Assembly (NCBI GenBank): GCA_032622095.1 | Contig: CP136067.1 | Coordinates: 120,255,030-120,319,029, forward strand | Direction: 5' to 3' | DNA from: Siphonodentalium dalli | Lineage: Eukaryota; Mollusca; Scaphopoda; Gadilida; Siphonodentaliidae | Length of the DNA stretch: 64,000 bases | Shown: positions 22,787-33,800 of the stretch, piece by piece | How positions within the stretch are numbered: position 1 is the first letter of the stretch | How the letters are laid out: each line of letters begins with the position of its first letter | Notes under the pieces: generated by a model | Database searches by the model: none | What the model saw: the letters and a program-made list of their open reading frames with translations, nothing else | Told to the model about the DNA's origin: nothing | Program-made: the position numbers and the translations under genes

Positions 22787-22842
22787 ATTACAAGTATAAC
22801 TAGAGGTCAGATTCCATGGAATCAGATATACTTCCATGGTAT
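22787..22842 (+). repeat. Satellite terminus, copy 2
   Basis: After a short ATTACAAGTATA spacer the sequence reads ACTAGAGGTCAGATTCC and ends TATACTTCCATGGTAT. It contains the 14-bp palindrome GATTCCATGGAATC. The segment TATACTTCCATGGT (22,827-22,840) is the exact reverse complement of ACCATGGAAGTATA in the preceding unit palindrome (22,773-22,786). Apart from the spacer, it matches the array 2 terminus base for base as far as I compared. Confidence 0.85.
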
Positions 22843-22865
22843 TCCATCCCATCCCATCCCATCCC
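22843..22865 (+). repeat. (CCCAT)n microsatellite after array 1
   Basis: About four CCCAT units directly follow the satellite terminus. The same microsatellite follows the array 2 terminus at 48,680-48,699. It passes straight into a fragment of the ~120-bp-monomer repeat. Confidence 0.85.
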
Positions 22866-23121
22866 GACCTGACCTTGGTCTTCAAAATGGTCAATCGAAG
22901 GTCAAATCGGGTAAAACATGCGGATTTCCACGAAATTTGATACCTAGGGGTACTTTTGTCCGGGGAGTCTTTTGGGCGGGTCAAGTCGTGACCCCGACCT
23001 GACATTGACATTCGAAATGGTAAGTTCAAGGTCAAATCGAGTAAAACGATCGGATTTCGACGAAATTTTATACCTAGGAAAACTTTTGTCCGGGGAGTGT
23101 TTTGGACAGGTCAAATCGTGA
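22866..23121 (+). repeat. Fragment of the ~120-bp-monomer repeat
   Basis: Two monomers are visible: GACCTGACCTTGGTC through GGTCAAATCGGGTAAAAC, then GATACCTAGGGGTACTTTTG and TCCGGGGAGTCTTTTGG, repeated with changes near 23,060-23,110. The outer ends seen in copies at 884 and 8,849 are absent. Confidence 0.75.
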
Positions 23122-23922
23122 CAATATGTTACTTTTACAGTAGAGCGGACATACCTATATAGTATATCGGTGAGCATATTCATGCATTTGCCTTGCTTCT
23201 TGCTAAGTCCGTTTGAATTTGCGTCATGAAGAGAGGGTTTGAATTTGAGTAATATATATCACCGGTCACAACGTTATACGCTACCAGGGTTAAACCGTTC
23301 AATATAAATCATTAAAAAGTGTACTAATCTTGCGTGTATATACTACTTATCACATCCACTCATCGAAAAGTTTTTATCTCAATATATGATTTTCGGAGTA
23401 ATTTTGCCCATTTGATCTTCGGTGGAATTTTCCAAATCTGAACCCACCCGACACAAACACTCCCTTGAGCAGGTTGCGTTTATATTAGAGAGGTCAAATT
23501 TTAGAGTCATACCTACAGTATACCGGCTTATGTACCACCGCATTAAACTCGCTCCTACATCGGCCCGTTTGGATTTGGGGCTAAAAATCGGCTAGTGATA
23601 GACTACAGAAGTATACATATTTATGATATATAGCGTTGTCACGAGTAAACCGTTCCGTTCCATCTGAAAATTAGAAAATTGCGCTCTAGATGCGCGTGAA
23701 CACTAGCTATCAGATGTACTCGTCAAAAAAAAAATTCTCGATGTTTGAATTTGAAGTATAGCGGTCAAGATTTGGGGGGGGGGGGCGTGAATAGAATATC
23801 CAAATGTACCTGCTACGGCATTACCTTGCTCTTTAATTAGCCCTTTTGGATTTGGTGGGAAGAATAGGTGCATTTTCCTGTTCCCCGTATAGCGGAAAGG
23901 GGTATATATATATAGTCACGCA

Positions 23923-24194
23923 TTTCAATCAGTTTGGATATAAAGTTTAAATATACACAGTTATATGCCTATATATTTAATACTAATATATTTTCTTATA
24001 AATTAATAGCGCAGTGCGTAGTCGAGTGGTCAGAGCGTCAAACCTTCAGCTTGTGTTTTTATTGCGACGTGAGTTCGAATCCCGTCAAATTATCTTTTTT
24101 TATTTTTTATTTTTAACATGTTTTGGTGTATTTTAATCATCAAATACGAATAATACCAAACTAAAGATAATGTAAAGATGCTTTTTATATTCGA
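23923..24194 (+). repeat. tRNA-like (SINE-like) unit 1
   Basis: 272-bp unit, tandemly repeated at 24,195-24,466. It contains an A-box-like TAGTCGAGTGGT at 24,019-24,030 and a B box GTTCGAATCC at 24,073-24,082. A T-run usable as a pol III terminator lies near 24,094-24,100. The A box resembles the D arm of tRNA-Ser/Leu. The acceptor ends do not pair and the T stem is imperfect, so this is a tRNA-derived repeat or pseudogene and not a working tRNA. Confidence 0.6.
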
Positions 24195-24466
24195 TTTCAA
24201 TCAGTTTGGATATAAAGTTTAAATATACACAGTTATATGCCTACATATTTAATACTAATATATTTTCTTATAAATTAACAGCGCAGTGCGTAGCCGAGTG
24301 GAGAGAGCGTCAAACATTCAGTATGTGTTTTATTGCGACGTGAGTTCGAATCCCGTCAAATTATCTTTTTTTATTTTTTATTTTTAACATGTTTTGGTGT
24401 ATTTTAATCATCAAATACGAATAATACCAAACTAAAGATAATGTAAAGATGCTTTTTATATTCGAT
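24195..24466 (+). repeat. tRNA-like (SINE-like) unit 2
   Basis: Second tandem copy, with A-box-like TAGCCGAGTGGA at 24,291-24,302, B box GTTCGAATCC at 24,344-24,353 and a T-run at about 24,366-24,372. It is nearly identical to unit 1 outside the tRNA-like part. Only one copy exists at the matching place in the right copy of flank U. Confidence 0.6.
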
Positions 24467-25265
24467 AAATAACTAGAATATAAACAATATACAAATTGAT
24501 CTTACGAAACTGATGATGTTTGCATGTTTCTATGTGTTTATCGTTGTTATCGCAAATGGAATAATTGGCTATACGTCGTCATTACGTTAGTAGAAATATA
24601 CACCATATAACGAAGTCTTGTGTGATCAAATTAATGTAATGTTTGTATTTTGTTTGGTTGTATATGATATGCAGTGCGTTGAAGATGCGAAAGAAAATAC
24701 AAAAGTGAAATGCACGCACGCAGATAGCTCATGACACACTATACACGATAAAATGATAATTTACCACACACCATGGGCTACACAATTTACGAATAGGTGG
24801 GTTTATATTAAAATCCAAGTTATTTGCTTTATAACGGCTCCGATATGAACTCATACCAATATAGCACTCTGGAAATGATTGTTGGTATTCGACGGGCGTT
24901 CTATCAGTTCTCTGGTAGAGGAATGAGACTGGCCCGCGGCATGACGGGTGTATTCGAATCGGAGGTAGGTTCCATCCCACGGGGGATGGGGTAGCCGGAG
25001 GAAGGAGAGAGGGGAGTGACAAATTTTTGGCGTATATATAGATAATATATATTATATATATAAGCGGAATTATTTTGAAGAGCTCTTTTCACTTGACTGA
25101 GAAAAAAATAATGTTTTAAGTCCAAAAGTTTTGGTTGAAATATTGGAGCCTTTTTCAAAAAGTGAAAACAAAATGAACGACTTTTCTGGAACAGGGCGAT
25201 TTCGATCCGTTTTGGACTCTGGATTTCCCAAAAGTCATCTCCGTTTCGGGTGTAGCATAATCTGA
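24467..25265. other. Distal part of flank U, no gene recognised
   Basis: AT-rich at 25,030-25,066. The last 200 bp (AGCTCTTTTCACTTGACTG onward) also precede array 3, but there the array joins earlier, right after TTTTGGAGTCTGG. Here about 43 further bases (ending GTGTAGCATAATCTG) separate that point from the array. Short open frames are incidental. Confidence 0.5.
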
Positions 25266-26088
25266 ATCTTCGGAGGAGATGTGAGGACAAGCACATGGGC
25301 CCAAATTGCAAACTTTGAGGGCCCGTAACTCTTGCATTTCTTCTCGGATTTCAAAAATCCTTTCCGGTATGAGTTTGTTTTCGTTCGGGAAATACATAAA
25401 CTTAAATATATGAATGTCAATCAAAATTTTATTTTGCAAACAATTTGCCCCCCACCCCAGTGTCAAAATATATGTCTGACCCTGTCAAAATTTCCTTCTC
25501 TGACTAAACTGACAACGGTCAACACGACTATGAAAACCACATGCAGTTATCTGGAATGATACAAGAGGACAACAGAGTACAATCAAATAGAGGTTTGCCA
25601 ACTATGGGCGGTAACTCCTCAGGGAAAGCGCGGACACAAGTTCTGATGCCCGTGGGCAGTAGGGCATATCGAGATGTGTATACAGTCCAATTTTCGATGC
25701 TCTGCTCCTTATAATTTCCGAGATAATAAAATGACATTTTTTCATATAAAGGGAGATAACTCTACGGGGTAAATGCGGACAATATCCGTTATGAGCCAAA
25801 GGCATAGAACTCATTTACCCCAACATACTTACCAAACTTGAGTTTTCTAGTACTAATACATTCCGAGATTTGGGCGTTGAAAAATACTGTAGTATAATAA
25901 TAATAATAATAATGAAAAATAATCGAAAAAGGGCCATAACTCTGTTAAAAGATATTGGACCAACATCCGGATACCATTATTTTTAGTAGACCTTAGATGC
26001 CTTCATTCGCTAGAGATTTCGCGGTCCTCCTCCCATTAGTTTCTGAGTATTTCCAATTAAACAGAAAACGGCCGCAGTAGAAAAACAA

Positions 26089-26119
26089 TATACTTCCTTG
26101 GTTACACCATGGAAGTATA
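26089..26119. repeat. Invariant 31-bp unit-end palindrome (example)
   Basis: Arms TATACTTCCTTGG and CCATGGAAGTATA pair over 13 positions with one T/T mismatch, around the loop TTACA. Identical copies lie at 3,943, 4,919, 5,133, 6,864, 11,930, 12,883, 13,079, 17,578, 19,307, 21,036 and 22,756. They continue every 1,732 bp from 26,089 to 48,605, and every 1,729 bp from 52,937 to 63,311. A half copy is at 14,805-14,819. Total: 32 complete copies. The preceding TAGAAAAACAA is also nearly constant. Confidence 0.95.
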
Positions 26120-27851
26120 ATAATAGGATCAATCATGAGTGGAAAGAATCGCAGTTTATGGACGGAAAATATGAAGTATGGTGATTATATGTTGTCCTAA
26201 TATGTGTAGGTTGATCTCAAGTGTTTGGACGTGACCCCACCCCTGCCTCGAAATTGGGTGACGGGATTGGGAAAACATCAACCCCTGGCACAAACTGCTA
26301 AGTTTGAGGCCCCGTAACTTCGTCAGTTTCCAACGGATTTTAAAGTTGTTTCCAGTTTTGTGATTTGCGGCTGACATAGATTGCATAGTATAAATTTCAT
26401 CTGATTTGGAGACGGATAACACTTTGATTATTGGAAAGCATATGGCCCAAATTCAAACTTGTACGGCCAAAATCTCCGCCATTTTCCAACATATTTACGA
26501 TCTGTCTTCAGCTTCGAGATCGGCTGATGTTGCAGATATTATATTCCAAGTTTCATCTGATTCCGAGAAGAATTAAAATTCGGCACCACGGACCACCCCT
26601 CCCCAGACCCACAATAATGAACCGACACTGGCAAAATTGGGCCCACCGCGTGCCGTCTCCAGTCCGTACGCATTTTCGTATCAGATGACATCCTATGTTC
26701 GATATCTTCGGAGGAGATGTGTTATCAAGCACATGGGCCCAAAATTGCAAAGTTTGAGGGCCCGCGATTCTTTTAGTTTTCGATGGATTTTCGAAATTCT
26801 TCCAGTTTCTAGATCGGCTGATGTTGCAGATGTTATATTCCAAGTTTCATCTGATTCCGAGAAGAATTAAAAATTGGTACCACGGACCACCCCTCCCCAG
26901 ACCCACAATAATGAACAGACACTGGCAAAATTTGGCCCACCGCGTGCTCTCTTCCGTCCGCACACGTTGGCGTATCAGATGATATCCTATGTTCGATATC
27001 TTCGGAGGAGATGTGAGGACAAGCACATGGGCCCAAATTGCAAACTTTGAGGGCCCGTAACTCTTGCATTTCTTCTCGGATTTCAAAAATCCTTTCCGGT
27101 ATGAGTTTGTTTTCGTTCGGGAAATACATAAACTTAAATATATGAATGTCAATCAAAATTTTATTTTGCAAACAATTTGCCCCCCACCCCAGTGTCAAAA
27201 TATATGTCTGACCCTGTCAAAATTTCCTTCTCTGACTAAACTGACAACGGTCAACACGACTATGAAAACCACATGCAGTTATCTGGAATGATACAAGAGG
27301 ACAACAGAGTACAATCAAATAGAGGTTTGCCAACTATGGGCGGTAACTCCTCAGGGAAAGCGCGGACACAAGTTCTGATGCCCGTGGGCAGTAGGGCATA
27401 TCGAGATGTGTATACAGTCCAATTTTCGATGCTCTGCTCCTTATAATTTCCGAGATAATAAAATGACATTTTTTCATATAAAGGGAGATAACTCTACGGG
27501 GTAAATGCGGACAATATCCGTTATGAGCCAAAGGCATAGAACTCATTTACCCCAACATACTTACCAAACTTGAGTTTTCTAGTACTAATACATTCCGAGA
27601 TTTGGGCGTTGAAAAATACTGTAGTATAATAATAATAATAATAATGAAAAATAATCGAAAAAGGGCCATAACTCTGTTAAAAGATATTGGACCAACATCC
27701 GGATACCATTATTTTTAGTAGACCTTAGATGCCTTCATTCGCTAGAGATTTCGCGGTCCTCCTCCCATTAGTTTCTGAGTATTTCCAATTAAACAGAAAA
27801 CGGCCGCAGTAGAAAAACAATATACTTCCTTGGTTACACCATGGAAGTATA
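26120..27851 (+). repeat. Representative array 2 unit and its module map
   Basis: The 1,732-bp unit is built of related modules marked by a GGGnnnnTAACTC-type motif. TAACT(C/T) or degenerate versions lie at 26,315, 26,471, 26,766, 27,058, 27,344, 27,489 and 27,669. Spacings are 156, 295, 292, 286, 145, 180 and then 378 to the next unit, several of them near one or two times 146 bp. AAATTTCATCTGATTTGG or AAGTTTCATCTGATTCCG occurs at about 26,395, 26,551 and 26,845. A CCACCCCTCCCCAGACCC block occurs twice, near 26,595 and 26,889. The unit ends in the 31-bp palindrome at 27,821-27,851. Confidence 0.75.
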
Positions 27852-30800
27852 ATAATAGGATCAATCATGAGTGGAAAGAATCGCAGTTTATGGACGGAAA
27901 ATATGAAGTATGGTGATTATATGTTGTCCTAATATGTGTAGGTTGATCTCAAGTGTTTGGACGTGACCCCACCCCTGCCTCGAAATTGGGTGACGGGATT
28001 GGGAAAACATCAACCCCTGGCACAAACTGCTAAGTTTGAGGCCCCGTAACTTCGTCAGTTTCCAACGGATTTTAAAGTTGTTTCCAGTTTTGTGATTTGC
28101 GGCTGACATAGATTGCATAGTATAAATTTCATCTGATTTGGAGACGGATAACACTTTGATTATTGGAAAGCATATGGCCCAAATTCAAACTTGTACGGCC
28201 AAAATCTCCGCCATTTTCCAACATATTTACGATCTGTCTTCAGCTTCGAGATCGGCTGATGTTGCAGATATTATATTCCAAGTTTCATCTGATTCCGAGA
28301 AGAATTAAAATTCGGCACCACGGACCACCCCTCCCCAGACCCACAATAATGAACCGACACTGGCAAAATTGGGCCCACCGCGTGCCGTCTCCAGTCCGTA
28401 CGCATTTTCGTATCAGATGACATCCTATGTTCGATATCTTCGGAGGAGATGTGTTATCAAGCACATGGGCCCAAAATTGCAAAGTTTGAGGGCCCGCGAT
28501 TCTTTTAGTTTTCGATGGATTTTCGAAATTCTTCCAGTTTCTAGATCGGCTGATGTTGCAGATGTTATATTCCAAGTTTCATCTGATTCCGAGAAGAATT
28601 AAAAATTGGTACCACGGACCACCCCTCCCCAGACCCACAATAATGAACAGACACTGGCAAAATTTGGCCCACCGCGTGCTCTCTTCCGTCCGCACACGTT
28701 GGCGTATCAGATGATATCCTATGTTCGATATCTTCGGAGGAGATGTGAGGACAAGCACATGGGCCCAAATTGCAAACTTTGAGGGCCCGTAACTCTTGCA
28801 TTTCTTCTCGGATTTCAAAAATCCTTTCCGGTATGAGTTTGTTTTCGTTCGGGAAATACATAAACTTAAATATATGAATGTCAATCAAAATTTTATTTTG
28901 CAAACAATTTGCCCCCCACCCCAGTGTCAAAATATATGTCTGACCCTGTCAAAATTTCCTTCTCTGACTAAACTGACAACGGTCAACACGACTATGAAAA
29001 CCACATGCAGTTATCTGGAATGATACAAGAGGACAACAGAGTACAATCAAATAGAGGTTTGCCAACTATGGGCGGTAACTCCTCAGGGAAAGCGCGGACA
29101 CAAGTTCTGATGCCCGTGGGCAGTAGGGCATATCGAGATGTGTATACAGTCCAATTTTCGATGCTCTGCTCCTTATAATTTCCGAGATAATAAAATGACA
29201 TTTTTTCATATAAAGGGAGATAACTCTACGGGGTAAATGCGGACAATATCCGTTATGAGCCAAAGGCATAGAACTCATTTACCCCAACATACTTACCAAA
29301 CTTGAGTTTTCTAGTACTAATACATTCCGAGATTTGGGCGTTGAAAAATACTGTAGTATAATAATAATAATAATAATGAAAAATAATCGAAAAAGGGCCA
29401 TAACTCTGTTAAAAGATATTGGACCAACATCCGGATACCATTATTTTTAGTAGACCTTAGATGCCTTCATTCGCTAGAGATTTCGCGGTCCTCCTCCCAT
29501 TAGTTTCTGAGTATTTCCAATTAAACAGAAAACGGCCGCAGTAGAAAAACAATATACTTCCTTGGTTACACCATGGAAGTATAATAATAGGATCAATCAT
29601 GAGTGGAAAGAATCGCAGTTTATGGACGGAAAATATGAAGTATGGTGATTATATGTTGTCCTAATATGTGTAGGTTGATCTCAAGTGTTTGGACGTGACC
29701 CCACCCCTGCCTCGAAATTGGGTGACGGGATTGGGAAAACATCAACCCCTGGCACAAACTGCTAAGTTTGAGGCCCCGTAACTTCGTCAGTTTCCAACGG
29801 ATTTTAAAGTTGTTTCCAGTTTTGTGATTTGCGGCTGACATAGATTGCATAGTATAAATTTCATCTGATTTGGAGACGGATAACACTTTGATTATTGGAA
29901 AGCATATGGCCCAAATTCAAACTTGTACGGCCAAAATCTCCGCCATTTTCCAACATATTTACGATCTGTCTTCAGCTTCGAGATCGGCTGATGTTGCAGA
30001 TATTATATTCCAAGTTTCATCTGATTCCGAGAAGAATTAAAATTCGGCACCACGGACCACCCCTCCCCAGACCCACAATAATGAACCGACACTGGCAAAA
30101 TTGGGCCCACCGCGTGCCGTCTCCAGTCCGTACGCATTTTCGTATCAGATGACATCCTATGTTCGATATCTTCGGAGGAGATGTGTTATCAAGCACATGG
30201 GCCCAAAATTGCAAAGTTTGAGGGCCCGCGATTCTTTTAGTTTTCGATGGATTTTCGAAATTCTTCCAGTTTCTAGATCGGCTGATGTTGCAGATGTTAT
30301 ATTCCAAGTTTCATCTGATTCCGAGAAGAATTAAAAATTGGTACCACGGACCACCCCTCCCCAGACCCACAATAATGAACAGACACTGGCAAAATTTGGC
30401 CCACCGCGTGCTCTCTTCCGTCCGCACACGTTGGCGTATCAGATGATATCCTATGTTCGATATCTTCGGAGGAGATGTGAGGACAAGCACATGGGCCCAA
30501 ATTGCAAACTTTGAGGGCCCGTAACTCTTGCATTTCTTCTCGGATTTCAAAAATCCTTTCCGGTATGAGTTTGTTTTCGTTCGGGAAATACATAAACTTA
30601 AATATATGAATGTCAATCAAAATTTTATTTTGCAAACAATTTGCCCCCCACCCCAGTGTCAAAATATATGTCTGACCCTGTCAAAATTTCCTTCTCTGAC
30701 TAAACTGACAACGGTCAACACGACTATGAAAACCACATGCAGTTATCTGGAATGATACAAGAGGACAACAGAGTACAATCAAATAGAGGTTTGCCAACTA

Positions 30801-33800
30801 TGGGCGGTAACTCCTCAGGGAAAGCGCGGACACAAGTTCTGATGCCCGTGGGCAGTAGGGCATATCGAGATGTGTATACAGTCCAATTTTCGATGCTCTG
30901 CTCCTTATAATTTCCGAGATAATAAAATGACATTTTTTCATATAAAGGGAGATAACTCTACGGGGTAAATGCGGACAATATCCGTTATGAGCCAAAGGCA
31001 TAGAACTCATTTACCCCAACATACTTACCAAACTTGAGTTTTCTAGTACTAATACATTCCGAGATTTGGGCGTTGAAAAATACTGTAGTATAATAATAAT
31101 AATAATAATGAAAAATAATCGAAAAAGGGCCATAACTCTGTTAAAAGATATTGGACCAACATCCGGATACCATTATTTTTAGTAGACCTTAGATGCCTTC
31201 ATTCGCTAGAGATTTCGCGGTCCTCCTCCCATTAGTTTCTGAGTATTTCCAATTAAACAGAAAACGGCCGCAGTAGAAAAACAATATACTTCCTTGGTTA
31301 CACCATGGAAGTATAATAATAGGATCAATCATGAGTGGAAAGAATCGCAGTTTATGGACGGAAAATATGAAGTATGGTGATTATATGTTGTCCTAATATG
31401 TGTAGGTTGATCTCAAGTGTTTGGACGTGACCCCACCCCTGCCTCGAAATTGGGTGACGGGATTGGGAAAACATCAACCCCTGGCACAAACTGCTAAGTT
31501 TGAGGCCCCGTAACTTCGTCAGTTTCCAACGGATTTTAAAGTTGTTTCCAGTTTTGTGATTTGCGGCTGACATAGATTGCATAGTATAAATTTCATCTGA
31601 TTTGGAGACGGATAACACTTTGATTATTGGAAAGCATATGGCCCAAATTCAAACTTGTACGGCCAAAATCTCCGCCATTTTCCAACATATTTACGATCTG
31701 TCTTCAGCTTCGAGATCGGCTGATGTTGCAGATATTATATTCCAAGTTTCATCTGATTCCGAGAAGAATTAAAATTCGGCACCACGGACCACCCCTCCCC
31801 AGACCCACAATAATGAACCGACACTGGCAAAATTGGGCCCACCGCGTGCCGTCTCCAGTCCGTACGCATTTTCGTATCAGATGACATCCTATGTTCGATA
31901 TCTTCGGAGGAGATGTGTTATCAAGCACATGGGCCCAAAATTGCAAAGTTTGAGGGCCCGCGATTCTTTTAGTTTTCGATGGATTTTCGAAATTCTTCCA
32001 GTTTCTAGATCGGCTGATGTTGCAGATGTTATATTCCAAGTTTCATCTGATTCCGAGAAGAATTAAAAATTGGTACCACGGACCACCCCTCCCCAGACCC
32101 ACAATAATGAACAGACACTGGCAAAATTTGGCCCACCGCGTGCTCTCTTCCGTCCGCACACGTTGGCGTATCAGATGATATCCTATGTTCGATATCTTCG
32201 GAGGAGATGTGAGGACAAGCACATGGGCCCAAATTGCAAACTTTGAGGGCCCGTAACTCTTGCATTTCTTCTCGGATTTCAAAAATCCTTTCCGGTATGA
32301 GTTTGTTTTCGTTCGGGAAATACATAAACTTAAATATATGAATGTCAATCAAAATTTTATTTTGCAAACAATTTGCCCCCCACCCCAGTGTCAAAATATA
32401 TGTCTGACCCTGTCAAAATTTCCTTCTCTGACTAAACTGACAACGGTCAACACGACTATGAAAACCACATGCAGTTATCTGGAATGATACAAGAGGACAA
32501 CAGAGTACAATCAAATAGAGGTTTGCCAACTATGGGCGGTAACTCCTCAGGGAAAGCGCGGACACAAGTTCTGATGCCCGTGGGCAGTAGGGCATATCGA
32601 GATGTGTATACAGTCCAATTTTCGATGCTCTGCTCCTTATAATTTCCGAGATAATAAAATGACATTTTTTCATATAAAGGGAGATAACTCTACGGGGTAA
32701 ATGCGGACAATATCCGTTATGAGCCAAAGGCATAGAACTCATTTACCCCAACATACTTACCAAACTTGAGTTTTCTAGTACTAATACATTCCGAGATTTG
32801 GGCGTTGAAAAATACTGTAGTATAATAATAATAATAATAATGAAAAATAATCGAAAAAGGGCCATAACTCTGTTAAAAGATATTGGACCAACATCCGGAT
32901 ACCATTATTTTTAGTAGACCTTAGATGCCTTCATTCGCTAGAGATTTCGCGGTCCTCCTCCCATTAGTTTCTGAGTATTTCCAATTAAACAGAAAACGGC
33001 CGCAGTAGAAAAACAATATACTTCCTTGGTTACACCATGGAAGTATAATAATAGGATCAATCATGAGTGGAAAGAATCGCAGTTTATGGACGGAAAATAT
33101 GAAGTATGGTGATTATATGTTGTCCTAATATGTGTAGGTTGATCTCAAGTGTTTGGACGTGACCCCACCCCTGCCTCGAAATTGGGTGACGGGATTGGGA
33201 AAACATCAACCCCTGGCACAAACTGCTAAGTTTGAGGCCCCGTAACTTCGTCAGTTTCCAACGGATTTTAAAGTTGTTTCCAGTTTTGTGATTTGCGGCT
33301 GACATAGATTGCATAGTATAAATTTCATCTGATTTGGAGACGGATAACACTTTGATTATTGGAAAGCATATGGCCCAAATTCAAACTTGTACGGCCAAAA
33401 TCTCCGCCATTTTCCAACATATTTACGATCTGTCTTCAGCTTCGAGATCGGCTGATGTTGCAGATATTATATTCCAAGTTTCATCTGATTCCGAGAAGAA
33501 TTAAAATTCGGCACCACGGACCACCCCTCCCCAGACCCACAATAATGAACCGACACTGGCAAAATTGGGCCCACCGCGTGCCGTCTCCAGTCCGTACGCA
33601 TTTTCGTATCAGATGACATCCTATGTTCGATATCTTCGGAGGAGATGTGTTATCAAGCACATGGGCCCAAAATTGCAAAGTTTGAGGGCCCGCGATTCTT
33701 TTAGTTTTCGATGGATTTTCGAAATTCTTCCAGTTTCTAGATCGGCTGATGTTGCAGATGTTATATTCCAAGTTTCATCTGATTCCGAGAAGAATTAAAA

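Larger units (their letters stand above)
23180..25265 (+). repeat. Flank U, left copy (upstream of array 2)
   Basis: This segment is homologous, in the same order, to 49,420-51,985. Both copies directly precede a satellite array. Similarity is about 75% at the start and about 95% in the second half. Contents in order: two degenerate copies of a module with a TAAACCG / ACTCGTCAAAA / CGGTGGAATTT pattern; a run of 12 G at 23,774-23,785 (9 G in the right copy); two tandem tRNA-like units; an AT tract; and a junction with array 2 at 25,266. No gene recognised. Confidence 0.8.

Noticed and set aside
24012-24090. Functional tRNA-Ser or tRNA-Leu
   Set aside because: Internal promoter boxes are good, but the acceptor stem does not pair, the T stem has a mismatch and wobble pairs, and the anticodon loop is not canonical.
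25375-25395. CENP-B box in the satellite (TTTTCGTTCGGGAAAT region)
   Set aside because: TTCG and CGGG are present but not at the spacing required by the CENP-B box core. A centromeric role cannot be claimed from this.
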